Below, piece after piece: positions 1-8,976 of a stretch of 64,000 nucleotides of DNA. Position numbers and translations under genes: made by a program. The DNA is taken from NCBI GenBank assembly GCA_947683425.1, contig CANTUQ010000055.1:8316501-8380500 (forward strand). The letters run 5' to 3'. Source of the DNA: Excoecaria cochinchinensis. Taxonomy: Eukaryota > Streptophyta > Magnoliopsida > Malpighiales > Euphorbiaceae. Every line of letters starts with the position of its first letter. Positions within the stretch are counted from its first letter, which is position 1. The notes under the pieces were generated by a model, which saw only the letters and a list, made by a program, of their open reading frames with translations, was not told where the DNA came from and ran no database searches.

Positions 1-299
1 TCCAAGCTAAAGTGCCCGCTCTTAAGACAAGTAATAAAGCCGATCAGCAGCGTAGTCAGGAATTAAATTCAGTGGGATAAAAAATTATTCACATAAAAAA
101 ATAAAAAATAACTTATTAATATGATAATAATATATATAACAATACTAAGCTGTATTCTACGAGTTTTCATATTTTAAAAGTATTGAATAATTATTTTATT
201 GTCAATACTTTCAAATACATCATTTTTAATATAAGTAACTAAACAATCATTCAATAACTGATTTTCAATTTCGTAGACGACTTTTCACTATATTTATAG
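1..299. other. AT-rich non-coding sequence
   Basis: No gene or recognisable element. The first 90 bases are slightly GC-richer and may be the end of a repeat that continues outside the window; the rest is AT-rich. Confidence 0.5.
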
Positions 300-309
300 C
301 AGAAAATGT

Positions 310-745
310 GGGTCAATTTCACTCATGGTCACTCAACTTATCACTTATCGCACAAAAGTAACTGACTTTTTTTTTCTTACTTAAATGTCACTGAACTTTT
401 AACATTATTGCACAAAAGTCATGTTGACCGGAATCCGGCGACGACTCTTGCCGGATTGATGACTTTTTTGCAAAAATATTAAAAGTTCAGTAACATTTAA
501 GTTGAAAAAAAACAAGTTAATTACTTTTGCGAGATAAATGATAAGTCTAGTGACCGTGAGTGAAATTAATTTAAATGTAGTATTTGTTGAACTTATCAAT
601 CCGGCAAGAGTCGTCGTCGGATTCCGGTCAACATGACTTTTGTGCAATAATGTTAAAAGTTCAGTGACATTTAAGTAAGAAAAAAAAAATCGGTTACTTT
701 TGCGCGATAAGTGATAAGTTGAGTGACCATGGGTGAAATCAACCC
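310..745 (+). mobile_element. MULE-like MITE, copy A (436 bp)
   Basis: A compact non-coding element that starts GGGTCAATTTCACTC and ends with the inverted form GTGAAATCAACCC. The 10-bp sequence CAGAAAATGT lies at 300-309 and again at 746-755, which is a perfect target duplication. Outer inverted arms are about 150 bp each; the centre holds a third, degenerate arm in the same orientation as the right arm, so the element is directional. The 10-bp duplication fits Mutator-like elements (usually 8-11 bp). Two more copies lie at 34993-35428 and 41565-41999. No transposase is encoded, so it must be mobilised in trans. Confidence 0.9.
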
Positions 746-755
746 CAGAAAATGT

Positions 756-2094
756 CATTTTAACAGTTATAATTGCGACTGCTAATATCAGAGTTAATTT
801 AACAAACAAATAAATTAAAGGACGTACAAATTTTTTTTGTCTTAATTTACAATTGATCAAGATTGTTGATTCTTTCTAAGATCAAAAACAATTATGTTCT
901 TTTATATATATATATATTATTTAATTATCCACTTTACTACCCAATTGTACCATTTATTTCAATTATTATTGTTGTAAAATACAAGTAATAAATATAAAAT
1001 TTTAAATATTTTAGTGGATTAATTTTTAATGAAAATATTTAAATATATTAATAGGATCAATTTTTAATAGAATTAATTATTAATGGGGTCATCTAGTGGT
1101 GTTAATTTTGAAAAAAATAAAATTCTCAAAGTTGTTTTAAAAAAATTTCTAAGTTGAGTGGGGTCTGACCCCACTCAATTACATGCTCCCTGCGCCACCT
1201 GAAGCCGAAACAGTTCTAGTAGCCATTTCCACCAAGAATCAAACTCCTTCAGCTACCTGCCCAATCACAACAAATATAATCATCACCAAATAGAATCAAC
1301 CAATCAAGCCAAGAATACACACCAAATTGTTTTTAAAATTACCCAATTGCATAAACTAATTCAAAATTGGACCTTAGCAGCCAACATTGAAAACTTTTGA
1401 AATGTTTTAAAGAACCCAGAAATTAAAGCTGCTACAAGATGAAAACTTCATAAATGCTTTAAAGAACCCAAGAAGTTAGGATGTTGATTTTTACCGGGAA
1501 ACAAACAGAATTTGAATAGTCCCAAAAATCCGTTTATTAACAATTGTAATCCGTTTTATTTGGTTTGAGTGAAATCGGATACTCAAAAAAATTTTACTCA
1601 CTACCATTCCTACACCAAAATAAAATACAAGGACTATATTGCATTTTTTTGACAAAATTAGGGACCATTTTACACCTTCTACCTTTATTTATTTAAGAGA
1701 GAATTACATATTGAAAATTAAGTCTGCAATATAATTATATAAACCATTTATCATGAATAGGAAAAGGTAAAACATAAAATTTAAAAAATCACCTATAGTT
1801 TAAACTGTTAAAAATTTGATAAATCTTTTTAATTAATTATATTTCAATTTTTACCCATCTCGTCTCCAAAAATGAAACTATAAAAAAATAAATGTACAAT
1901 TTCACCCCGGTAGTGGAGTGTAAGAGCATGTATTATCCTATATTCTATAATTTAATTTAGGGATAATATATAAAAATACACTTACCGTGAGTAAAAATTT
2001 CTTACATACCTTAATTTAACGGATGATGTTTGACATTTTTAAAATTGACAAAAATAACATTTTATCCCCTTAAATTTGGCAATATTTACACATT
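756..2094. other. AT-rich intergenic sequence
   Basis: No open frame, RNA gene or clear element could be supported. It contains a short TA run near 905-918 and a perfect 25-bp dyad at 1154-1178. A slightly GC-richer stretch at 1180-1330 has no recognisable coding content. Confidence 0.5.
1154..1178. repeat. 25-bp perfect dyad
   Basis: TTGAGTGGGGTC and GACCCCACTCAA are exact inverse complements around a single central T. It may be a remnant of a foldback element; no function is evident. Confidence 0.7.
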
Positions 2095-2102
2095 ACTCTC
2101 AG

Positions 2103-2734
2103 TAGGAGTGAGTATAGAGCGGTTAATCGGTCTATTAACAATTTTATTAATTAGTCCATTAATTTTGATTAATTATTATATCGATTTTGATTTTTAACCA
2201 ATTTTTTCGGATTGGTTTACTGGTTAACAATTAAAAATTTTTAACATATAAATTTAATAAATTATGCAATTTGTAATGTTATTTTTAATAATTAAAAATT
2301 CTTCAAAAATGAAAATTACAAATCAAATATAATATCCATTAAAAATATCAAAAGAAAAATAAAATTTTCATAATTAATTATAACAATTGAATATATTTGA
2401 TATGAAACTAACAATAAAGTGTTGATTAGACACATGTAATGAATAAATAAATTGTAATAAAGAGATAATTTCAATATTTATTTATTAAAAATATGTATTA
2501 TAATAATATTTTAGAAAATTATATATTATAATATTTATAAATTACAAAAATAGGTAAAGATTTTAAGTGTAAAAATTAAAATATAATATATAAAAATATA
2601 TATAGATCGATTAACTGCTGATTTTTAAAAATAAAAACCGTAATATTAAGTTTTTGGTTTGATTAGCCTAAAATCGGTTCGGTTTCGAATCGATTTTTCA
2701 ATTAATCAAAAATTCGATTTTTTTCTCATCCCTA
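2103..2734. mobile_element. hAT-like MITE (about 632 bp)
   Basis: The left end TAGGAGTGAG and right end CTCATCCCTA form short terminal inverted repeats. The subterminal parts are rich in ATCGGTTAATCGG-like motifs on the left and inverted GATTAATTG / ATCGATTC motifs on the right. The 8-bp flanks ACTCTCAG and ACCCTCGA agree at 6 of 8 positions, consistent with an old 8-bp target duplication typical of hAT elements. There is no coding capacity. Confidence 0.55.
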
Positions 2735-2742
2735 ACCCTCGA

Positions 2743-3193
2743 TGTTAATAAATAAAATCATATCTATTACCCCATAAATTTTTTTGACATGTGCAATTTT
2801 TTTTTTTATTAAATTCATGTGATTTTGATAAAAATACACATATTGCCTCGTAGTAACAAATAAACTGTTATCTTAGGCCGCGCAACTTTTTGAGGCTTTA
2901 TTTCGAGCAAAATGATCTAATTGTATTCCATTTCAATTCAATTGTGGTCTGAGAAGGATATTAAAGATGATTTAATCCAAAAGAAAAGTTTAAGAGGTGG
3001 ACTTGGCTCAAACTCGAAATTTTAATAGGTTAATTTATACATACATATACATATATAGTTATAGTTATACCTTCAGGTGATTAATTTAGTCTAAAATCAA
3101 ATTTAAGATGTTAGTTGGACTGACCAAAAAAAAATTAATTTGAAAAGTTTGTTCTTCTCCTACCTCCATATATCTCACATAATAGCCCTTTAA
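2743..3193. other. AT-rich non-coding sequence
   Basis: AT-rich sequence with a poly-T run near 2800. Nothing else could be supported. Confidence 0.5.
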
Positions 3194-3254
3194 TTGTAAT
3201 ATAGGGTGATGTGTAAAATTACTCAAAGTGCAATCATTTCCTTTATATTGATAC

Positions 3255-3449
3255 TGATAGCAATGCTATTTTCCAATCCCACATCGGCTGGAGATGAGTT
3301 GAAAGTGGATCTTATAAGACCATGGATACCTTCTCCCTGCATACGCGTTTTGGGTTTGCCCCAGAAGTAAAACTGTGAGGGTTCCGACCCACAGCGGACA
3401 ATATATGCAGTGCTCGGTGCTCCCGATAAAGTCAGAAATGGCTTTATCA
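3255..3449 (+). repeat. TRIM LTR 1
   Basis: A 195-bp LTR, TGATAG...TTTATCA. It holds the CCCACATCGGCTGG block and a TATA-like CTTATAAGACC that could be the promoter core. Confidence 0.88.
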
Positions 3450-3578
3450 TTTGGTGCTTTCGTTGAGAGACGGGAGCCAGCACCAGATCGGCAGCGCCCA
3501 AAGCGGCCAGTTCCGATAAGCGGTCAGCGCCCGAGCAGCCAGTGCCTGAAGACCTCTTTGGTAGGGGGGGGGGAATAA

Positions 3579-3775
3579 TGATAGGAATGCTATCTTCCAA
3601 TCCTACGTTGGCTGTAGATGAGTTGGAAGTGGACCTTATAAGACCATGGACACCTTCTCCCTGCATACACGTTTTGGGGCAAAGCCTCAGAAGTAAAACT
3701 ATGAGAGTTTCGGTCCACAGCGGACAATATATGCAGTACCCGGTGCTCCCGATAAAGTCAGAAATGGTTTTATCA
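3579..3775 (+). repeat. TRIM LTR 2
   Basis: A 197-bp LTR aligned end to end with LTR 1. It is preceded by a G-run (from about 3563) and followed by TTTGGTGGTTTCGTTGAGAG, a one-base variant of the primer site. Confidence 0.88.
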
Positions 3776-3856
3776 TTTGGTGGTTTCGTTGAGAGACGAG
3801 AGCCAGCGCCCAAAACGGCCAGTTCCGACAAGCGGTCAGCGCCCGAAGACCTCTTT

Positions 3857-3857
<1 letters not shown>

Positions 3858-3889
<32 letters not shown>

Positions 3890-3895
3890 GGGGGG
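3858..3895 (+). repeat. Poly-G polypurine tract (31 G, A, 6 G)
   Basis: An uninterrupted run of 31 G followed by A and six G sits directly before LTR 3, at the polypurine-tract position. The corresponding tract before LTR 4 (4145-4166) is 22 G. Such tracts are length-unstable and could form quadruplexes; the assembled length may be inexact. Confidence 0.85.
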
Positions 3896-3900
3896 AATAA

Positions 3901-4047
3901 TGATAGCAATGCTATCTTCCAATCCCACATCAGCTGGAGATGAGTTGGAAGTAGACCTTATAAGGCCATGGACACCTTCTCCCTGCATACGTGTTTTGAG
4001 GCAAAGCCTCAGAAGTAAAACCGTGAGGGTTCCGACCCATAGAGCCA
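3901..4047 (+). repeat. TRIM LTR 3 (3' deleted)
   Basis: Matches the other LTRs up to about CCGACCCA, then jumps to AGAGCCA and straight into the primer site. Roughly 50 bp of the LTR 3' part is missing. Confidence 0.8.
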
Positions 4048-4173
4048 TTTGGTGCTTTCGTTGAGAGACGAGGGCCAGCACTCGATCGGCAGTTCCAACA
4101 AGCGGCCAGTTCCAACAAGCGGTCAGCGCCCGAAGACCTCTTTCGGGGGGGGGGGGGGGGGGGGGGAGAATAA

Positions 4174-4370
4174 TGATAGCAATGCAATCTTCCAATTCCA
4201 CATCGGCTGGATATGAGTTGGAAGTGGACCTTATAAGGCCATGGACACCTTCTCCCTGCATACGCGTTTTGGGGCAAAGCCCCAGAAGTAAAACCGTGAG
4301 GGTTCCGGCTCACAGCGGACAATATATGCAGTGCCCGGTGCTCCCGATAAAATCAGAAACGACTTTATCA
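4174..4370 (+). repeat. TRIM LTR 4
   Basis: A full-length 197-bp LTR that closes the array. The GATAC target duplication follows directly. Confidence 0.88.
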
Positions 4371-5483
4371 GATACAATGTTACTCTTAAACTTTTAAAAT
4401 TGGAGTAATATTATTATTCCATTAATAGTATGTTAAAGTTGATGAATTAGCATTCATTGGTCTTAAACATACTCTTGCAAAAAGTGCAATGTAATCCCTT
4501 TATTTTTAATGCAATGTTGTCCTTAAACTTTCAAAATTGGAGTAATATTATTTCTCCGTTGCAAATCGATTAAAGTAGATCAATTTACCTAGTTTCTAAC
4601 TTATTATTTAATTACACATAGTATGTGACTTGACTCTCATTTTGCAGCATCACCCAAAAAAATAAAGTAAAATAATGAAAATAAAATTTCATTTTTTACT
4701 CCGCTTTGAAAATCTCAAATTTACAGATCCTATCTAATAGAAATTCTCACATAAAAAAAATCAAAACTTTTGACTAAAAATCCTCATATTTGATTTTAGA
4801 ATCAAACGACTCTCTTCAGTGCAAAATTGATATGTTCTTCATAATGAAATTGTGACCATTTTTGTTTTGATGGTGGTGGTTGTGGTGGTTATGATTTTGA
4901 TTTTTTTTTTAAAAAAAAAAAAGAATAAGATCCTTTACAGGTATACGATAGCTTTAGTTGATACTTTTTATCAGTTTGTCCAAATAGAACGATGGGCTTT
5001 TTTTCGATTTACTTCTCTTTTTTGCTACATGTTATGCATATAGAGGGCACAGCACGTTCTATATGTCATTAATTAAAGAGTCATATATCAATTGCTAAGG
5101 TCAACAAGAAAAAAATTGACCAACCTTAACAGACTTTTAATAGAGGGCAACATTTCTTCAATTATGAAAGTTCAGGTACAACATTATGCCAAAATAAAAT
5201 AAAGAGGTTAAATTGGATTTTTTGCAAAAGTAGGTGTTAAAAGGTCAATATGCATAAATTGATCAGATTTAACGGACCCTTAATGAAGATGCAATATTAT
5301 TTCATTTTTAAAAATTCAGAAATAACATTATATTGAAATCAAGTAAAATAGCTATATTATACTTTTGAAAAAAGTTGAGGGGTAATTTTGTACATTCACC
5401 CTTGTAATAATATCTAATGAGAAAAAAAGGTTATTATTAAGAAAAAAAGTAAATTACACCCACGGCCTGAAAAAATTATTTTG

Positions 5484-5955
5484 TGATAAGACATAAAATG
5501 TCTTTATCTGAAAGAGAGAGAAAACCGATCGGATGACTGGGATCTGCAAAAAATAATATCCGGTCGGATCAGGCGTGAGCACTCTGAAACTTAAGTTAGT
5601 AGCTTTCTAGAGAGAGAATTCTTAGAGAGAGTTTCAGAAATTCAATACCTGGTGCCACTGTGCATTGGGCTATTTATAGGAGATAGAAGGGATGCACTTG
5701 AGTGCCTGGGACGTGATAACTGGCAGTCAGAGCAGGTGAACGGCGAAGTGACAGGAAGCAGGTGAAGGGCGTGGGCACTGCCTTGTGCTAGTGGACTGAT
5801 GGGACATGCTGTCCCATTGGTCCGATCGGATGCACCCGACCGCCGTCTTGACTTCTAGCTTACGTTTGGTGCTATTTGCTGATAAATTTTAGGCTCTGCC
5901 AGGTATATTGGGCAGGTTGTCCGGGTCTTGGCATATGACATTTTCATGGTTATCA
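5484..5955 (-). mobile_element. Solo LTR, relative of the G1 LTR
   Basis: Read on the minus strand this 472-bp block has the order of the G1 LTR: a TGATAAC start, a GGCCCATCCAG-like part (degenerate here), a CAAGGCAG block, CACTCAAGTGC, a TATAAATAGCCC TATA box, then AGATAAAGACATTTTATG and a TTATCA end. The 5-bp sequence TTTTG lies at 5479-5483 and 5956-5960, a perfect target duplication. No internal region is present, so it is a solo LTR left by recombination. Confidence 0.85.
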
Positions 5956-5965
5956 TTTTGCTAAC

Positions 5966-6425
5966 TGATAACACAGCAAAATCATTTGCTCTAAGGCCCA
6001 TCCAGTCGGCCTACTTAACTGGCAAGACCCAACAACCAAGAGTAGCAGGCACAAGCTCCTAGGCAGCGCATACGCCTGATCGGCTGATGTGACCGCCAGT
6101 CCCATCAGCCGCCTAACACAAGGCAGCGTCCATACCTACCACCTGCTCCCTATCATGTCGCCGAATACCTACTCTGACTGCCAGTAATCACTCCCTAGGC
6201 ACTTAAGTGCCCCTTAATCATCTCATATAAATAGCCCAGCTAACGATGGCTCCAGGTATTGAAACTCTAGCATTCTCTCTCTAAAAGCACATTCTCTCTC
6301 TAAGCTACTAACTTAAGCTTCGGAGTGCTTACGCCTGGTCCGACCGGACACTTCTCACTGCAGGGTTTTCTCATCCGATCGGCTCGTCCTCTCCTCTTCA
6401 GATAAAGACATTTCAAGTTTTATCA
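5966..6425 (+). repeat. G1 5' LTR
   Basis: 460 bp, TGATAACACAGC...GTTTTATCA. It contains the dyad CACTTAAGTG and a TATA box CATATAAATAGCCC near 6224-6238. A CT-rich leader with CATTCTCTCTCT follows. Confidence 0.92.
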
Positions 6426-6427
6426 TT

Positions 6428-6445
6428 TGGTGCTTTCGTTGAGAG
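6428..6445 (+). promoter_or_regulatory. G1 primer-binding site
   Basis: TGGTGCTTTCGTTGAGAG begins two bases after the 5' LTR and starts with TGG, complementary to the CCA end of a tRNA. I could not assign the tRNA. The same 18 bases occur in the TRIM internal regions, and with one change in G2. Confidence 0.8.
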
Positions 6446-6954
6446 GAATGGCGAACCCACGATCTAACGAAAACACAACCCCCATGGACACTACAAAAAA
6501 AACACAAATTAGCGGCGAAAATTTGTGACGGATAATTTTTCGTCGCTATTTAGCGACTAATTTGTGACTAAATTAAGAATTAGTCGTGAAAATAATTTTT
6601 TTTCAATTTTAGAGACGGAATTGCGACTGAAATAAAAAATTCGTCGCTAAAATTTGGCGGCAATTTATGGCATTTTTTTTTGCGACTATTTAGCGACTAA
6701 AAATTCCGTCGCTAAGTTTTGCAACTAATTTAGCGACAAAAAAATTAGTCGCTAAAATAGCGACTAAAATTTTCGTCGCTAAATTTAGATGCAATTTTAG
6801 TTATTTTGTTTGCGACGGATTTAGCGACTACATTTATTGTCGCTAAACTATTTTTAATTGGCGACGGAATAGCGACGTATATTTCTGTCGCAAAAATATT
6901 TTCAAATTTATTAAAAATATTTTAGAAATTGAATAAAATAATATATAAAAAAAA

Positions 6955-7291
6955 AAAAGAAAACCCAAAACTACATCGTTTTGGGCTTCCCCTTGCTTCT
7001 CCCTTTCCTTTTCCTTCTTTTCCTCATTTTTCCTTTCTCTACCCCGATCCCATTCAAGCTCCCCTCCCTCAATCTGCTCCTCCTCCCTGTCGCTCCCTGC
7101 CACCCAACCCCCCTGTCCTCGCTGTCAATCGGCTGCGTCGCCTCCTCTATTTCCCCCTCTTCCACGCGCGACGGCAGCAGCTGTTGCCTTCCTCCTTGCG
7201 CTTTTAGAGTCGGGATTTGTAGCATCTGGATCTCCATTTCGCTCTCTCGATCTCCATCTCACTCTCTCTGTCCCGATCTCACTTTTCAGGT
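6955..7291 (+). other. CT-rich 5'-leader-like segment in CACTA-1
   Basis: A GC- and CT-rich island inside AT-rich sequence, starting with CAAAACTACATCGTTTTGGG, a promoter-like context. It ends at CACTTTTCAG|GTACTC, followed by CT repeats typical of a plant first intron. The open frames through it are low-complexity Pro/Ser/Leu and give no recognisable protein. I read it as a captured promoter and untranslated first exon. CACTA-2 and CACTA-3 hold similar islands. Confidence 0.5.
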
Positions 7292-8294
7292 ACTCTCTCT
7301 CTCTTTCTCTCTCTCTCTCTGTCTGACTTATTTGCTTTATTAGCTTTTGTCTTCTTTGAGCTTAGTTCCCATTTTTGTTATACTAGTTTCAGTGTTCATT
7401 TTTGGAATTTCTTTTGATTTAGTGCCTTGAATGAGACATTTTGGCATGTGGGTTTAGATGTGTTATTGGTAAAAGATCCTTTTTTGGTTATTGATTTGTG
7501 GGTATGATGTCGATTTGCTTGTTGAACTCATTTGATGCTGTTTGTTTTTGGATCTGATTTTTCTAATTAGGGTTTTGTAATGGGGCTTTCACTTAGCTCT
7601 TTTGAAGGGGGTTTTCATGAATGAAAATGGAGAAAAGAGGTTAATTTTTAAACATAGTTTTCTCTGTTTTGCTGCTGAACTTTGGATACAAAATTAAGCA
7701 GGAAAAGGAACTTGGGTTTATAATGTTTGTTTAAGCTTGATATCTGTTAGAATAAATAATTTACCAGTAATGATATAAAACTTCTTGATGTTTGTGGAAT
7801 TATAATGTTTGTGGAATTATAATTTACAAGTAATGGCGATGCAGAATTGTTTAAGAGTATAGAGAGCAACTTTAAAATGGATGTCAAACATAAAAGGTTT
7901 TGGGCAAGGGAAATTCTTGAAAAATGATGATAACTTAGAAAAGTTTTGATTCGTTACGTGGAAAGAAGAAATGGTAGTAAATTCGTTACTAAATTACTCC
8001 AGGAGTCAACAATTTATTTAGGGGACGTTTGGTTGGTTTAGAAGAATTCGTAATTTAGCACAAATTAGATGACAAAGGATTAAATATTCAGCCTTCTGTG
8101 TCTATATAGCTAACAAACATTATATGATATAATGAGATTGGTACCAATAAATCTATACATAAATATATATTAAAGCTCAAGCTTTTATGGAGGCTTTATA
8201 AGTCTCTATTTATTGGGGAAAATATTTATCTTTTTTCTTTCATTAATTTGATAATTAAAATACTATATTCTTCCTTAATTCTTGTTTTACTCAG

Positions 8295-8369
8295 GTTAAT
8301 CAAGCATCAGGAAGGGTTTATATCTTGAAGTTCAATACGGATGACAAGAAATTTTTCTTCTGGATGCAG
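8295..8369 (+). pseudogene. RPN13: Captured exon of RPN13 (26S proteasome ubiquitin receptor)
   Basis: This 75-nt segment is bounded by an acceptor (TTTTACTCAG) and a donor (GTGAAG) and has codon phase 0 at both ends. It translates to 25 residues that include RVYILKFNTDD and KFFFWMQ, the hallmark of the Pru domain of RPN13/ADRM1, which binds ubiquitin and docks on the proteasome lid. Only this exon is present: I see neither the preceding part of Pru nor the following exon. It is therefore a gene fragment captured by CACTA-1, not a functional gene. The family assignment is from memory of the conserved motif. Confidence 0.8.
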
Positions 8370-8725
8370 GTGAAGTTCATTTTCATGTATTTTACATTAT
8401 TATTGCATTAACCTTGACTTGTTGCCTGTTTTATGATTTGTCAAATTTTGTAAGCATAAAGCATGTATGCATCTGCAACCTAGACATATAAATGTGGATA
8501 TTTGTTTGTTTATGTTAGTGTGTATATAATGAAGAGAGAGATAGTTGCAAATATGTGCAATAACATTGAGGGATGACAAGTCTACTGAAACTTTGTGTAG
8601 TACTAATAATCTCCTTTCCCAAAGTTCATCTCTCCCTTGATCATCACCCTATCTGATATGTTAATTATTTGTCAAATTGAAGTTGCAAAAGTGGTCGAAA
8701 CTCAAGCTAATTGTTTATTGGTGTC

Positions 8726-8790
8726 TTATTTCTACAGTTATTTCCATGCTCAATGTCTCTTTCTTAAGGTTTATGAAATATGTAAATTTA

Positions 8791-8848
<58 letters not shown>

Positions 8849-8913
8849 TAAATTTACATATTTCATAAACCTTAAGAAAGAGACATTGAGCATGGAAATA
8901 ACTGTAGAAATAA
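8726..8913. repeat. Near-perfect 67-bp inverted repeat around (TA)n
   Basis: The arm 8726-8792 and the arm 8847-8913 are inverse complements through TTATTTCTACAG, CATTGAGCATGG and TATGAAATATGTAAA. The 54-bp spacer is pure TA. A second TA run follows at 8921-8973. It lies in intron-like sequence downstream of the RPN13 exon. It could be a template-switch product or an assembly artefact at a TA microsatellite. Confidence 0.85.
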
Positions 8914-8918
8914 TTATG

Positions 8919-8976
<58 letters not shown>

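Larger units (their letters stand above)
3255..4370 (+). mobile_element. TRIM retrotransposon tandem array (4 LTRs, 3 internal regions)
   Basis: Four copies of an approximately 197-bp LTR alternate with three internal segments of about 125 bp. Each LTR begins TGATAG and the full-length ones end TTTATCA. Every internal segment starts TTTGGTGCTTTCGTTGAGAG or a near variant, which acts as primer-binding site, and ends in a G-run that acts as polypurine tract. The whole array is flanked by one 5-bp duplication, GATAC, at 3250-3254 and 4371-4375, so it behaves as one insertion expanded by recombination between LTRs or by an unusual reverse-transcription product. No protein is encoded. The primer site is identical to that of the large Gypsy element at 5966-20515. 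Confidence 0.88.
3203..5401. mobile_element. MULE-like foldback element hosting the TRIM array
   Basis: The left end AGGGTGATGTGTAAAATTAC and the right end GGTAATTTTGTACATTCACCC are inverse complements with mismatches. The pairing continues inward for roughly 300 bp: 3203-3254 plus 4376-4600 against 5100-5401. The flanks TTGTAATAT (3194-3202) and TTGTAATAA (5402-5410) match at 8 of 9 bases, which fits a MULE target duplication. Without the inserted TRIM the element is about 1.1 kb and non-coding. Its centre contains a GGT/TGG-rich stretch and homopolymer A and T runs at about 4860-4925. Confidence 0.6.

Noticed and set aside
3290..3310. CCCACATCGGCTGG in the TRIM LTR considered as a 5S-type promoter (Cassandra-like)
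   Set aside because: I could not see the 5S internal control boxes, so the assignment is unsupported.
3223..4322. Overlapping Pro-rich and Gly-rich open frames on both strands
   Set aside because: They are created by the poly-G purine tracts and tandem LTRs of the TRIM array and have no protein-like features.
3255..4370. Regularly spaced direct repeats considered as a CRISPR-like array
   Set aside because: Units are about 197 bp with TG..CA ends, primer site and purine tract, flanked by a 5-bp duplication in plant DNA. This is a retroelement.
6843..7343. Several open frames in the CT-rich island of CACTA-1
   Set aside because: They are low-complexity, overlap on both strands, and fit an untranslated leader plus CT-rich intron start better than a protein.
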